Below are positions 17,673-26,331 of a stretch of 44,992 nt of DNA, piece by piece. Below the pieces are notes generated by a model that was given only the letters and a program-made list of their open reading frames with translations, made no database searches and was not told the DNA's origin. Location of the stretch: IMG/VR virus record IMGVR_UViG_3300042545_001206, positions 1 through 44,992 of that record; one strand, given 5' to 3'. The stretch is from a virus. The translations under genes and the position numbers were made by a program. Each line of letters starts with the position of its first letter. Position 1 is the stretch's first letter.

Positions 17673-19394
17673 TCAGACCGAAGTGCGAGTGAATAGAAAG
17701 ACAACAAAAACACCTGTAGCGCCCCCGAATCCCAGGACATCAAAGCCAACACGAGTGCCGGCAGTGATCCCAGTAGCTCCGGTCAGCAGCGAGGTCGCGT
17801 CCACCAGGCTGGCGCCAGCGGGCAAAGTTGCATTGGCCGTCAGCAGCGACGTTTTAACGCCTGCCGCTGTTCGGCGGTAAGCGTTAAAAGTCGCCGTGCC
17901 AGTGCCAACAGAATCAATGTGACACCCAAAATATATACCCGTAATAGCAAAAGTTCCAGCGACAACAGCAACCGGCAGTTCGTCATAATTGGTGGCGGCG
18001 GTTCCCGCTTCCCCCTTGTTTGTTGCCTTGAATATCATCCCGTCAGCAATGGACGACAGACTAATAGCTTTGGTGGTGGGGTTATAGGAAAGAGGCGCAA
18101 CGGCTGATGCGACGCCATCGGTTCCGTTCGTTCCCGTTGGGCCCTGAGGTCCAGCCGCCCCGGCTTCACCGGTAGGACCTGCTGGCCCCTGGGGCCCGGT
18201 AGGCCCAGTTGGGCCAGGGATCGTTGATGCAGCCCCCGCCGGCCCCTGAGGCCCAGCGGGTCCAGCCGGCCCCTGCGGCCCGGTCGCGCCCTGGGGCCCT
18301 TGCGAACCAACAAGAGATGCCAGCCACTGCGCCTCGGTTCCTGAAAACCCGCTAGCTACGGCTGTCTGGTAGGCGCTACTGCCCGTTGCGCCCGCCGCGC
18401 CCGCTGGCCCTTGAGGCCCAGCGGGCCCAGTTGAGCCAGCAGGCCCGGTTGGGCCGGGGACCGTTGACGCAGCGCCCGCCGGCCCTTGAGGCCCAGCGGG
18501 CCCGGCAGGCCCGGCTGGACCCGGAACCGTCGATGCAGCCCCCGTCGCGCCCGTGGCCCCCGTTGCGCCCGCTGGCCCTTGAGACCCAGCTGGGCCCGGC
18601 GCGCCCTGGGGTCCTGTCGCTCCCGTGGCACCAGTGGCGCCTGGCGGCCCCTGAGGCCCCGGCGGCCCTGGTGGCCCAGCCTCCCCGGCCCCGCTTGTCC
18701 CTCCCGTGCCTCCCGACGACGCCCCCCTGCTCCCCCCGAAGCCACCAATCCCATCCCCCAGCCCGCTGCCGCGGCGTCCCCCCACCCCCAGGCGCGGGCG
18801 GAATGTGGCCCATGAATCGCCGCCGGTCAGAGCATTGGGTTGCGACTGCGCAGTGTCGATCCGCAGCAGGTTGGCCCATGCCTTGTCTTCATCGGCTTGG
18901 GTGAGCTGGTAGGTGGTGGTGTTCCCCACCTCCCTGTTGCCGAACACCCGCGCTGCACGGATGGTGGTCCAGCGGTTGTAGACCTCGGGGGATTCGTCCC
19001 ACGACAGCAGGGTGACGACGTTGGCGTAGATCGTCGCCTCACCGATCGCATAAGACCTGGCTTGCAGGTCGTAAACGCGAGTCCCGCGCAACTGGAAGCG
19101 CCCGTTCCATTCGACCCGGTTGGGCGCCCACTGCACGATGTTGGCCGGGACTGTCAGCTCCCCGGTATCCGGGTCTCGGTGGAAGGGCACATCGGCTTCT
19201 CGATTCCAGCTCCACCCCTCGGTTTGGCCTTCCTTGTGAAATTCGAACAGGGCACGCTCGGCGTTCGCCGCCTCGCCTACCTGCTGCGTCTCCAGTGAAT
19301 TAACCGGCGCCTCGCCGATCGTCGCCAGGCAGATATTGACCGCTTCCAGAAGCGTGGTCCGGCCGGGGCTCAGTTGCTGGGCCGCCTGCCCCAT
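17673..19394 (-). CDS. Tail tubular protein A (T7 gp11-like) fused to a collagen-like fibre
   Basis: Residues about 1-190 match T7 gp11 ([40 protein letters not shown]), the gatekeeper ring between portal and nozzle. T7 gp11 stops at 196 residues. Here the chain continues through a Gly/Ser linker into roughly 200 residues of Gly-X-Y collagen repeats ([11 protein letters not shown]-type, residues about 230-430), interrupted once by a non-collagen segment ([20 protein letters not shown]), then a beta-rich C-terminal domain of about 140 residues. The fusion would place collagen-like side fibres directly on the tail adaptor ring. I chose ATG 19394; the open frame extends to 19475, but that stretch contains the capsid-gene terminator. 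Confidence 0.88.
   Translation of the reverse strand: MGQAAQQLSPGRTTLLEAVNICLATIGEAPVNSLETQQVGEAANAERALFEFHKEGQTEGWSWNREADVPFHRDPDTGELTVPANIVQWAPNRVEWNGRFQLRGTRVYDLQARSYAIGEATIYANVVTLLSWDESPEVYNRWTTIRAARVFGNREVGNTTTYQLTQADEDKAWANLLRIDTAQSQPNALTGGDSWATFRPRLGVGGRRGSGLGDGIGGFGGSRGASSGGTGGTSGAGEAGPPGPPGPQGPPGATGATGATGPQGAPGPAGSQGPAGATGATGATGAASTVPGPAGPAGPAGPQGPAGAASTVPGPTGPAGSTGPAGPQGPAGAAGATGSSAYQTAVASGFSGTEAQWLASLVGSQGPQGATGPQGPAGPAGPQGPAGAASTIPGPTGPTGPQGPAGPTGEAGAAGPQGPTGTNGTDGVASAVAPLSYNPTTKAISLSSIADGMIFKATNKGEAGTAATNYDELPVAVVAGTFAITGIYFGCHIDSVGTGTATFNAYRRTAAGVKTSLLTANATLPAGASLVDATSLLTGATGITAGTRVGFDVLGFGGATGVFVVFLFTRTSV
18120..18720 (-). repeat. Collagen-type Gly-X-Y repeat tract
   Basis: On the coding (minus) strand a nine-base periodicity of GGN-CCN-GCN/CAN codons encodes dozens of GPX/GAX triplets. 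Blocks such as GGCCCTTGAGGCCCAGCGGG (plus-strand reading) recur almost unchanged, so the tract can expand or contract by recombination. Confidence 0.9.
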
Positions 19395-19438
19395 CGCTGC
19401 CGCTGCAAGGTTGTAGAGCAATCCTAGCGGTAGCCATG

Positions 19439-19465
19439 AAAAAGCCCCCGGTTTGACGCGGGGGC
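19439..19465 (-). terminator. Rho-independent terminator after the major capsid gene
   Basis: On the minus strand a perfect 7-bp GC stem (GCCCCCG at 19465-19459, CGGGGGC at 19450-19444) with an 8-base loop is followed by five T (19443-19439). It lies 27 bases after the capsid stop. T7 has its main terminator at the same place, which lets capsid mRNA accumulate while part of transcription continues into the tail genes. Confidence 0.88.
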
Positions 19466-19491
19466 CTGCTCCCATGTTCTCCGGCTGCGGC

Positions 19492-20508
19492 TTAGGGGGT
19501 GACGATGCACCCCGCGCATTCGGGGCTTAATTTGCCCATGCCGATGGCCATGGATGCCACCAACAGTTGGGACTGGTAGACCACGTTGTAGTCACCATTC
19601 GGTGCGGTCATCTGGAGCTTCGGCGCCCGCAGCTCCAGTACACCCATTGCATCCCCGTGGTAAATCAGGGCTCGACATTTGGAGAGATCCTGGGCGTACT
19701 CGCTGTTGGCGTTGTCCTGGGCCTGCAGGGTGTAAGCCGGCTGCTCGATGAAGTTCGACCAGTAAACAGGCACCCCAGAGATCCGCCCAGCAAACACTTC
19801 CTGGACAGTGCCGTTGCTGCCGGTCCCGCCGTTGAAGTCGGCATTGATCAGCCGCTTCGAGTCCTGTAGCCAACCCAAGACATCGGGGGTAACGACGCAG
19901 CGCATGTTCCCGGTAGGTACGTGCTTCTTCTGCTTCAAGGTCACCATCTGTTTGATGGCGGCATAGAGCTCGTCACCCTTTGCCTCGTTGTTGGCAGCGG
20001 CAAAGCCAGCGGAAAGGGTGATCTTGTCGCCAGTGCGGCCGGCGTTGATCGATTTGGCGAACGGCTCAGCGGTGGTGTTGGCAGCCGCAAACAGGATGCG
20101 GGCAACACGCAGTTCCCGCTCGTCAGCCAGTGCCTCCCCCAGCTGGTGCATGGTTTCCGCCCTGGTGGCCGGGTCCTCCTGCAGCTCGTCCAGGTCGTAG
20201 ATCGCCTCATCGGCAATCATCAACCCATCGAGCCGGAGGATCCGGCTGTTGTTGTCGGACGGGGAGTTGCCGCCGCCGTCGATTGGGGTCCCAATGGTGT
20301 GGTAGCGGGCCTGACGGCGGGCGGTCATGTTGAACCGCTTGGTTCGACCACCCCTGATGGTCTTGGTCTTCACGGTGGAAGACAGGATTTTTTTCTTGTC
20401 GTAAGCGGTCAGCAGCTCGTCGCCGCCAAGATCCAGAAACAGGGCGGTGACATCGCCAGCGCCCCGGACCTGCCCAAGTCTGGACAGGCCGAGTAAATCG
20501 GCAGACAT
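19492..20508 (-). CDS. Major capsid protein (T7 gp10-like)
   Basis: The 338-residue protein builds the icosahedral shell (HK97 fold). It follows the scaffold gene and precedes a terminator, as in T7. The sequence fits the podoviral capsid family: early segment [39 protein letters not shown] in the spine-helix region, and a late [14 protein letters not shown] / [19 protein letters not shown] part typical of T7 gp10. The length is close to the T7 345-residue form. It starts at ATG 20508 without a clear Shine-Dalgarno. A hairpin lies in the 107-base leader. Confidence 0.92.
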   Translation of the reverse strand: MSADLLGLSRLGQVRGAGDVTALFLDLGGDELLTAYDKKKILSSTVKTKTIRGGRTKRFNMTARRQARYHTIGTPIDGGGNSPSDNNSRILRLDGLMIADEAIYDLDELQEDPATRAETMHQLGEALADERELRVARILFAAANTTAEPFAKSINAGRTGDKITLSAGFAAANNEAKGDELYAAIKQMVTLKQKKHVPTGNMRCVVTPDVLGWLQDSKRLINADFNGGTGSNGTVQEVFAGRISGVPVYWSNFIEQPAYTLQAQDNANSEYAQDLSKCRALIYHGDAMGVLELRAPKLQMTAPNGDYNVVYQSQLLVASMAIGMGKLSPECAGCIVTP

Positions 20509-20592
20509 TGTGATTGCGGAAATGAAGTTCTCTTGGAACCCATCGCCTTCCGCTAATCAAGTTGTCGGCCGCAGCCGGCTAGATAGCTACAA

Positions 20593-20610
20593 GGGTGGAG
20601 TAATCCACCC
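20593..20610 (-). other. Hairpin between scaffold and capsid genes
   Basis: A perfect 7-bp inverted repeat (GGGTGGA, loop, TCCACCC) lies just after the scaffold stop and about 85 bases before the capsid start. No run of T follows on the minus strand. It may be an RNA-processing or mRNA-stabilising hairpin rather than a terminator. The rest of the 20509-20615 spacer, where T7 has its strong capsid promoter, shows no motif I can name. Confidence 0.5.
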
Positions 20611-20615
20611 AAACG

Positions 20616-21557
20616 TTACCACTTCTTGGCTCTTTTCGTTCTGGCGAACTTGGCATCCAGGCGGCGCTGATAGCTTTCGTCCTTCAGGTATCGCTCGTTG
20701 CCGTTGTCATCCTTGGCGTAGCGGTCCTTTCTCCAGTCCGCCTGTGTCTCGTAAACATCGGCTGGCTCGCTGGTCTGTGCCCCGCCCCCCAGATACTCGG
20801 GCTCCCTGGGGGCAGTGCCGGCGCGGGCCTGGAATGCCTGCAGCGCAAACTGCACCGCCAGCAGATTGCCGGTATCGAGGGCCCGCTGGTAGGCGATCTT
20901 CTCCTCTGGCGCCAGGTTGGCGGCGGCCCATTGGCTCAGCTTGTCGAAGGCGGCATCACCGCCGACCGACTGGCGCAGGGCCGCCACCACCTCGGGCTGA
21001 TCGTTCAGGCTGCCGGTGGCCGGTGCCGCTGCATCGGCTGGCTTGACGCCGGCCAGATAGGTTTCGATCAATGCCCTGGGCAGTCCACCCTTTTCGGCCA
21101 GGGCATCCACGTAGGCGGTGACATCCTCGCCGGCCTCGAACTTGGCGGCCATCTCAAAAGGGTTGACCTCGGCTTCTTGGAACCTGGCGGCCAGGGCTTC
21201 GCCGTAAACCTCGGCGCCACGCTCGGGGGTGTACTCCTCGGTCTCGGCGGCGGCCGGGGGTGTCTCGGTCTTCTCGCTGCGCTGGCCCTGCTGGCCCTGT
21301 TTGCGCTGCAGCTTCAGGTAAGCCTTCTCCAGTTCGGCCGGGGTTTCAAATTTGCCGGCCAACTTTGCCGGCTTGGCCTCGGGGGCAGCGGGCGCTTCCT
21401 CACCCTCGACCTCCTCGCGGTCGGGGACGCCTGCATCGTCCAGGAACCTGTCCAGGATGCTGATTTGCTTGGAGGACGCGGGATCGACCAAGGCCTTCAG
21501 CTCAGCCGGCGCATTAATCTGGTCAAGGGTCTTGGGGGGCGTGGCTTCAGTGGTCAT
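20616..21557 (-). CDS. Capsid assembly scaffold protein (T7 gp9-like)
   Basis: The 313-residue, acidic, Ala/Glu/Lys-rich protein sits between portal and capsid genes, the invariable scaffold position. It has an N-terminal disordered region, a helical part (ELEKAYLKLQRKQGQQGQRS), and a basic C-terminus (LDAKFARTKRAKKW) of the kind that binds capsid protein. The scaffold guides procapsid assembly and leaves before packaging. ATG 21557 overlaps the portal stop (ATGA). A start-associated motif (TCACCCGA) lies 10 bases before it, within the portal coding end. Confidence 0.88.
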   Translation of the reverse strand: MTTEATPPKTLDQINAPAELKALVDPASSKQISILDRFLDDAGVPDREEVEGEEAPAAPEAKPAKLAGKFETPAELEKAYLKLQRKQGQQGQRSEKTETPPAAAETEEYTPERGAEVYGEALAARFQEAEVNPFEMAAKFEAGEDVTAYVDALAEKGGLPRALIETYLAGVKPADAAAPATGSLNDQPEVVAALRQSVGGDAAFDKLSQWAAANLAPEEKIAYQRALDTGNLLAVQFALQAFQARAGTAPREPEYLGGGAQTSEPADVYETQADWRKDRYAKDDNGNERYLKDESYQRRLDAKFARTKRAKKW

Positions 21558-23275
21558 GGCTGCATCTCGGGTGAAGTGGGTTGCACGGGCTGGCCGTCAG
21601 GAGGGGCCCCCTCGGCCATCTGCTGCACGGCCATGCCGGCATTGGCCAGCTTCTGGGGATCCCCCATGCCGGCCTGGATCAACTGCTGCTGCTGTGCCCG
21701 CTGCATAGCGGCAGCCTGCTCTTCCTGGATCCGCTTGTCGGACTTGACCAGCAGAGGATTCACGCCTACCCCGGTCGCCAGCTCCCTGAGGTATGAGGCG
21801 CCATCAACCAAGGCGCTGAACTCCTGCGGCATGGCCTGTAGGCCAAGCATGGCGAACTGGTTAAGGCGTTCAACATCGGACTGGCGACCAAGTGCGGCTA
21901 GGCCAACATTGATCAGCGGCTCAACGCCAGGCAGGTTTGGCAGCTCGTTGGTTTTGCGCATGACCGAAACGATCCTGCGGGCATGGGGGTACTGAAACTC
22001 GACGGTCAGGATACTGTAGATGGAGCCCAGCATCTGCTCGATCTGGTTGATGTCCTCCTTGATCTCCTCTCGCGTAGTGCGCTCCGAGTCTCGGGCGTTG
22101 AACAGCAGAAAGATCCTGGATAGCCGCTCTTCCAGCTGCTTCTCCTTCTGCCCTGCCACTGACAAGTCCCGAATGTTGCTGGTCTCAATCGGGAAGAAGT
22201 CCTGAGGCTGTGCATCAATCACCGATAGGTTGGGCGCCCTTTCGAAGACTTGCTTGCTCGTGATTGCCGATGGCTTGCGGCCAACGATCTGCCGCGCTGC
22301 AGCCGCGCTGCCTTCGAGCACCGCCTGGCTGATGCCGTCCAGGCAGGACAGGTCGGCAAGGGCGCACCACTCGACATAGCCGGGGCCGTAGCTGTCGCCG
22401 TCGATCTTGTACAGCCTCAGCGGCATCCACGGGCTAGCGTCGGCTGGCTCGCTCCCATCGGTTTGGGGGACGATATAGCCCCCAACCTCCTGGTGCCAGG
22501 CCACCCTGCCCGGGGACTCCTCAGATCCCGACTGCCATTTGATGTGGGTGAAGACCTTGATCCGCCGGTTGTCCCTGCGGGTGGCGTCGGTGTCGATTTG
22601 CCAAGCGCCGCGCAGCTTGTCGGCCTCATCCAGAACCGCCTTGAGCCTCGGGTTCAGGGAGGCATAGAGATAGGTTTCGCAAGCGACGGCCTCCACCGGC
22701 TGGCCCATTGGATCCCGCAACAGCACATACTTGTTGAGGTGAAAGCACTTCATCGCGGTGGCCGAGCGATACAACATTGCGTTGCCGCCGACAATTAAGT
22801 GCATCAGCCCTTCAAACAGCGAGACCCGATCGCTGCCGGTGGAGAGGGTGCGCTCAATGGCTCGATCCAGAAGGGCCAGTGTTTTCTCAATTTCGATCTT
22901 CTGGGCCGCAAGGTCCTCTTCCGTCGCGCCCTCTGCGACGGAAGTCGCGTCCTCTCTCGCCTGCGCCACTTCGTCCTTCGTCAAGCGGATCAATCCACTT
23001 AGCGGCAGCAGGGCCAGTAGTAGCCGGCTGCATAGGTTGTTGACCCCCAGCGCCCCAATGCCGTTGTACGGCAGTTGCTGCTCCTGGGCCGCCTCGGTCA
23101 GGATCTCGTCTGAGTCAGGAATCAGGGATGGAATCGTGAGCCGCGCCGCCCTGCGTGCCCGCTCCAGCCAAGTATCCCGATAGGTGCGCAGCTGGTTGTA
23201 CCTGACCTCCGCCCGCCCCTTTTCCAGCCCCTGGATTTCAGAGATCGAATCGACGCCGCTGTCTCCGCGTTCCAT
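21554..23275 (-). CDS. Portal / head-tail connector protein (T7 gp8-like)
   Basis: The 573-residue protein forms the dodecameric portal that nucleates the head, docks terminase and passes DNA. It begins at ATG 23275, overlapping the previous stop (TAATG), with GGGGG upstream. The family pattern of podoviral collar proteins is visible: RYNQLRTYRDTWLERARRAA at residues about 25-45, NLCSRLLLALLPL near 80-95, and the later AAARQIVGRKPSAITSKQVF and RLSRIFLLFNARDSERTTR segments. The C-terminus is Gln/Ala-rich. The length is near that of T7 gp8 (536 residues). Confidence 0.92.
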   Translation of the reverse strand: MERGDSGVDSISEIQGLEKGRAEVRYNQLRTYRDTWLERARRAARLTIPSLIPDSDEILTEAAQEQQLPYNGIGALGVNNLCSRLLLALLPLSGLIRLTKDEVAQAREDATSVAEGATEEDLAAQKIEIEKTLALLDRAIERTLSTGSDRVSLFEGLMHLIVGGNAMLYRSATAMKCFHLNKYVLLRDPMGQPVEAVACETYLYASLNPRLKAVLDEADKLRGAWQIDTDATRRDNRRIKVFTHIKWQSGSEESPGRVAWHQEVGGYIVPQTDGSEPADASPWMPLRLYKIDGDSYGPGYVEWCALADLSCLDGISQAVLEGSAAAARQIVGRKPSAITSKQVFERAPNLSVIDAQPQDFFPIETSNIRDLSVAGQKEKQLEERLSRIFLLFNARDSERTTREEIKEDINQIEQMLGSIYSILTVEFQYPHARRIVSVMRKTNELPNLPGVEPLINVGLAALGRQSDVERLNQFAMLGLQAMPQEFSALVDGASYLRELATGVGVNPLLVKSDKRIQEEQAAAMQRAQQQQLIQAGMGDPQKLANAGMAVQQMAEGAPPDGQPVQPTSPEMQP

Positions 23276-23652
23276 TAGACCCCCAGGTTCAGGCCGACGC
23301 CTGCAAGGTTGATGTCAGCGGTCAGGCTGAGCCTCTGGCCCGGCTTCTTCTTGGGCGCAGTAACCGCCGTGGTCTGCTCCTGCCCTGCCCCAGCGGTGCC
23401 TTGCCCCAGGGACACGGTGTAGGGGTTGGCATTGACGAGGGTTTGGCCGGGGGCCCTGGCCGCCTCCAGTTCGCGCTGTCGTGCTGCCGTGTCGTTGGCG
23501 ATCATTTCGGACTGGGCCCGCAGTTGATCGACCATTTCCCGGTTTTGTTTGTTGATGCTCTTCATCGCCTCTTCCTGTTGCTGCGCCATGGGATCGATCT
23601 TCTGCTTTGACTTGGCGCCCATCGCCTTTGCGAGATCGCGTGCTGCACACAT
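23275..23652 (-). CDS. T7 gp7.3-like tail assembly protein (tentative)
   Basis: This 125-residue basic, Gln-rich protein is coupled to the portal gene, whose ATG overlaps its TAA. It has a helical middle (AMKSINKQNREMVDQL) and a basic tail followed by a short hydrophobic/Gly end (KKKPGQRLSLTADINLAGVG). T7 gp7.3, also just before the portal gene, ends in a comparable Lys-rich then Gly/Ile pattern and is needed for tail assembly. The similarity is in layout only. Confidence 0.6.
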   Translation of the reverse strand: MCAARDLAKAMGAKSKQKIDPMAQQQEEAMKSINKQNREMVDQLRAQSEMIANDTAARQRELEAARAPGQTLVNANPYTVSLGQGTAGAGQEQTTAVTAPKKKPGQRLSLTADINLAGVGLNLGV

Positions 23653-23654
23653 GG

Positions 23655-24029
23655 CTACTGCCCCAGGGATAACGTTTGCTGCCGATCAATCCGCAGCCCG
23701 CGGCTGCCCGTTGGCCGGGTCATGCCGGTGCGGCTGTCGCCAAGGACCGGCGCCTTGGCGCTGCGCTCGGGGACCGGCGCCCCAATCAATGCCGCCAGCC
23801 GGCCAGCAGTTGCGGCAGTGTTCTGCGCCTGCTCCATGCGGGCATCGCGCAACTGCTGCATCACCGCCTGCTGCTGCAGGGTTGCAGTGTTGATCCCCTG
23901 CTGGGCCGCCATCACCTTGGACGACTGCTGCGCCTGCATCAACTGGAGCTGAGTGTCAGCCAGCCGGTTGTACTTGCCGTAGTCGGGTTGGGTGATGGTG
24001 GGAGCCTTGGGCTTGCGACCGCCGCACAT
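23655..24029 (-). CDS. Small Gln/Ala-rich virion-region protein
   Basis: The 124-residue product starts MCGGRKPKAPTITQPDYGKY at ATG 24029, overlapping the upstream stop (TGATG). The middle is a Gln/Ala helix (LQLMQAQQSSKVMAAQQ), and the end (RGLRIDRQQTLSLGQ) is basic. The longer frame from 24065 is rejected because of the coupled start. I do not recognise it. It lies directly before the gp7.3-like and portal genes, so a head or tail assembly role is likely. Confidence 0.6.
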   Translation of the reverse strand: MCGGRKPKAPTITQPDYGKYNRLADTQLQLMQAQQSSKVMAAQQGINTATLQQQAVMQQLRDARMEQAQNTAATAGRLAALIGAPVPERSAKAPVLGDSRTGMTRPTGSRGLRIDRQQTLSLGQ

Positions 24030-24205
24030 CAGAGATCCAGCAACGGGTCTTGCTCGGTGGCCCACTGGCGGATGGTCTCCACCACCCGCTGCTCCCCAAT
24101 GATCTGGGCCCGCTGGTCGGGAGACTTGTTGGCCATGCCAACGATGTCAGCAGGGAAGCTCTCCGCCAGACGGACCAGCAATCCTGGGGAGACAAGTGGC
24201 TGCAT
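24029..24205 (-). CDS. Small protein of unknown function, 58 residues
   Basis: The frame runs from ATG 24205 to TGA at 24029-24031, overlapping the next start by one base. It encodes a compact, mostly helical acidic protein (VRLAESFPADIVGMANKSPD, then IIGEQRVVETIRQWATEQD). The coupling to the next gene supports it. I see no good Shine-Dalgarno. Confidence 0.6.
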   Translation of the reverse strand: MQPLVSPGLLVRLAESFPADIVGMANKSPDQRAQIIGEQRVVETIRQWATEQDPLLDL

Positions 24206-24253
24206 TACAGGGGTGCAGTGTTCCCAGGGAGTCTAAGGGGGTGGGGTTGTTGT

Positions 24254-24448
24254 CTACGCCCGTCTCATCATCATCCTCACCATGGGGATTGCTCCAGCCC
24301 AGGCGCCCAAGTAGGTAACTGGAAATACCAAGACTTGGCCCCATTCCCATTTTTCAGGCCCTCCAGCCGCGATTGTCCCAGAGTTGCACCAAACAATGCG
24401 ACCGATGTACCCACCGCTGCTAGTGATCTGCATAAATTCGTGGTTCAT
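24254..24448 (-). CDS. Small hydrophobic protein, 64 residues
   Basis: ATG 24448 overlaps the exonuclease stop (ATGA) and is preceded by GGAA at short spacing. The product begins MNHEFMQITSSGGYIGRIVW and ends with a hydrophobic stretch (QVLVFPVTYLGAWAGAIPMV) followed by basic residues, so it may be membrane-attached with a basic C-terminal tail. Its GC content is lower than that of its neighbours. The 48 bases after it (24206-24253) hold nothing I can name. Confidence 0.6.
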   Translation of the reverse strand: MNHEFMQITSSGGYIGRIVWCNSGTIAAGGPEKWEWGQVLVFPVTYLGAWAGAIPMVRMMMRRA

Positions 24449-25179
24449 GGATTCCAAAGGCGAGGGGTCTGAGTTTCAAAGTCGTATTCACCGGGCCGCA
24501 GGATGCGGGCACACCGGGCCTGGGCTAGGGCCTGGTCCACCGTCTGCCCGGCCTTCATATAGGCCACGACCACAGCGCCCCACATCAAGTGTTCCTCGGC
24601 AAACCCGGCCAGCGAGGTCTCCGCCTTCTTCTCCCCGATACCAGGGCAGCCGGGGTAATGATCCGACCGGTCACCAACCAGCGCCTGAGTGAAGAAGGCC
24701 AGGTCCGCGTCAACCTTGGACTGGACGACCAGCTCACCATTCCGCAAGTGCTTGCCTGGCACCGTCAACAGATCCTTGTCCACGCTGGCCATGAAGTCGT
24801 CAGGGCCGGCCAGGATGCCCAGGGCATCGTCGGCCTCCACGTTCTCCAGGGTGACAACATCCCAGCCGCTGCTGATGGCCAGCCGCTTAACCGCTGCCAC
24901 CAGGTCGGGCCAGCCGGGGACCTTCTGTTCAGACTTCCGGTTGCTTTTGTACTCCGACCAGATGCCGTAGCGGAATGACCGGGCAGAGCTGAAGCACAGG
25001 GTTATCGGCAAGCTGGGATCAAAGGCTCGAATGTCGGCCAGCTTGTCCATGAAGTAGGCCATCGCCTCATCGTGGCGGCAGCCCATGCGCCAGTTGCCTG
25101 GCTCCCATTCGTAAGCGTATTCACCGGCTTTTGCTGCAGGCACCAAGAAGCCTTCGGTGTCAATCAGGATGCGGGACAT
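24445..25179 (-). CDS. 5'-3' exonuclease (T7 gp6 / FEN family)
   Basis: The 244-residue enzyme degrades DNA from 5' ends; in T7 it removes RNA primers and breaks down host DNA. Metal-binding and helical-arch motifs of the family are in order: ILIDTEG at residue 4, YKSNRKSEQKVPGWPDL near 78-95, VEADDALGIL near 112, ASVDKDLLTVPG near 130, and the helix-hairpin motif GDRSDHYPGCPGIGEKKA near 167-185. Start ATG 25179 lies inside the end of the upstream gene (20-base overlap). It is one of few DNA-replication-type enzymes in a genome with no DNA polymerase. Confidence 0.92.
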   Translation of the reverse strand: MSRILIDTEGFLVPAAKAGEYAYEWEPGNWRMGCRHDEAMAYFMDKLADIRAFDPSLPITLCFSSARSFRYGIWSEYKSNRKSEQKVPGWPDLVAAVKRLAISSGWDVVTLENVEADDALGILAGPDDFMASVDKDLLTVPGKHLRNGELVVQSKVDADLAFFTQALVGDRSDHYPGCPGIGEKKAETSLAGFAEEHLMWGAVVVAYMKAGQTVDQALAQARCARILRPGEYDFETQTPRLWNP

Positions 25180-25387
25180 TGGGTGTGCGGTCGGGAATTA
25201 GTTGTTCAATGGTTTCGTCAAGTTCATTGACGCCACCGTAATAAATTTCACCATCACTTAGCACTATCCTTGGATACATAACGCGGCCATCGCTAGGCGC
25301 TTCTGTGACAGTGAAGACCTGGCCAGTGCTTATCGTGGCTCGATCACCGACCCTTGCGTGCAAGAGCTGTTTGTATGTGACGCTCAT
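25160..25387 (-). CDS. Small beta-rich protein of unknown function
   Basis: The 75-residue product from ATG 25387 (overlapping the upstream stop as ATGA) has a small barrel-like pattern (RVGDRATISTGQVFTVTEAP, then YPRIVLSDGEIYYGG) and an acidic end. It overlaps the exonuclease start by 20 bases. No family is recognised. The pattern is compatible with a small RNA- or protein-binding barrel. Confidence 0.65.
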   Translation of the reverse strand: MSVTYKQLLHARVGDRATISTGQVFTVTEAPSDGRVMYPRIVLSDGEIYYGGVNELDETIEQLIPDRTPNVPHPD

Positions 25388-25563
25388 AGCAGTTGTGGGT
25401 TTTTGTTCAGCCATTGATACGGGCCACACCGGCGCCAGCGCTCCAGGTCGTACACCCGGATAGTGACGACTCCCCCCTTGGCCGTGATGACCTTCCACCC
25501 GTAGGCAGGGCCATTCACCAGGTCGATGGTTTCCCGGCGGCCAGGGGGGTCAGGTGTCTGCAT
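25384..25563 (-). CDS. Small protein of unknown function, 59 residues
   Basis: ATG 25563 lies within the end of the upstream gene (14-base overlap), and the stop overlaps the next start (ATGA). The product has a short strand-rich core (AYGWKVITAKGGVVTIRVYD) followed by LERWRRCGPYQWLNKN. Operon coupling on both sides supports it. Function is unknown. Confidence 0.6.
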   Translation of the reverse strand: MQTPDPPGRRETIDLVNGPAYGWKVITAKGGVVTIRVYDLERWRRCGPYQWLNKNPQLL

Positions 25564-25762
25564 TGCTGGGGGGCAGTAAGAGGATGCCAAGGTCAAGGGC
25601 CTCATCCCTCGTCAGCGGAGAAGAGCACGCCCCGCATGGCGGGTTTATGTGGCAAGAGCAACCCCCTCTCAGGCTGATTAGCTCCCGCATCAGCGAGGCG
25701 TCGTCGGCGATTTTCCCCTCTAGCTCATCAAGCTCTTCGTCGGTGATTCCGTATGCGTTCAC
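25550..25762 (-). CDS. Small acidic protein with a four-cysteine cluster
   Basis: The 70-residue product starts at GTG 25762, overlapping the upstream stop (GTGA). The N-terminus is acidic (ITDEELDELEGKIADDASL). The middle carries four closely spaced Cys plus a His (CSCHINPPCGACSSP), suggesting a small zinc-binding knuckle. A start-associated motif (TCACCCGA, minus strand) ends 10 bases upstream of the GTG. Function is unknown; a transcription or replication accessory role is possible. Confidence 0.65.
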   Translation of the reverse strand: MNAYGITDEELDELEGKIADDASLMRELISLRGGCSCHINPPCGACSSPLTRDEALDLGILLLPPSNADT

Positions 25763-26331
25763 AGCGTTTCCTCGGGTGAAGGTGAAGGTGGAAGCAATCG
25801 CTGCTCTTCGCCGGGGAATGGCAGCGGCTGCCGTGGGCCGGTGGACGCCAGCATCGGCAGACCGTCGGGCCCTGCGGCTATCACGGCCTGCGGGTCATGG
25901 GCGTGCCATTTGGCTGGCATCAGCGCCAGCTGTGCCGCTGTTGGCTGCAGTCCTGGGGGCAGCTCGGGGCGGAACCCCCAGGCCCTGACGGCCAGGCCCT
26001 TTTCGTCGCATCGATACAGCGGGGCCATCAGCTCTCGCCAACCGGGGAAGCGGATGAACTCCTGGCCGGCGGTGGACTGGATCCACTGGTTCGTGGCCCA
26101 GACCAACTGCTTGGTGCTGACCTCGGGGAACCCCTCAAGAAAGGAGTGGAGGAATATCACGCCAACCGCTGACGTCCAGCGATCGGAATCCTTTGACCGC
26201 AGATGGCTCCAGATCATCTCGGCGCAGACGAAGAACCACTTGGGGTCAACATTCCCCTTGGGCAGGGGGGCCGGGGCAGCGGCGGGGGCGTCGGGCCCGG
26301 CCATCTGGATCCCGTAGTCAATCCGCTCCAT
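25759..26331 (-). CDS. Conserved-looking protein of unknown function (replication region)
   Basis: The 190-residue product starts at ATG 26331 with GGGGG five bases upstream and overlaps the preceding gene by 14 bases. After a Pro/Ala-rich N-terminus it has a helical core (WFFVCAEMIWSHLRSKDSD, FLEGFPEVSTKQLVWATNQW, FIRFPGWRELMAPLY), then a Pro-rich tail. The core helix pattern recalls small phage replication or helicase-loader-like proteins, but no motif proves it. Its neighbour is a zinc-ribbon protein of similar helical type; both lie where T7 has primase and polymerase. Confidence 0.6.
   Translation of the reverse strand: MERIDYGIQMAGPDAPAAAPAPLPKGNVDPKWFFVCAEMIWSHLRSKDSDRWTSAVGVIFLHSFLEGFPEVSTKQLVWATNQWIQSTAGQEFIRFPGWRELMAPLYRCDEKGLAVRAWGFRPELPPGLQPTAAQLALMPAKWHAHDPQAVIAAGPDGLPMLASTGPRQPLPFPGEEQRLLPPSPSPEETL

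Noticed and set aside
18120-18720. CRISPR-like repeat array
   Set aside because: The repeats follow a nine-base Gly-X-Y codon period in frame with the tail protein; there are no spacers or cas genes.
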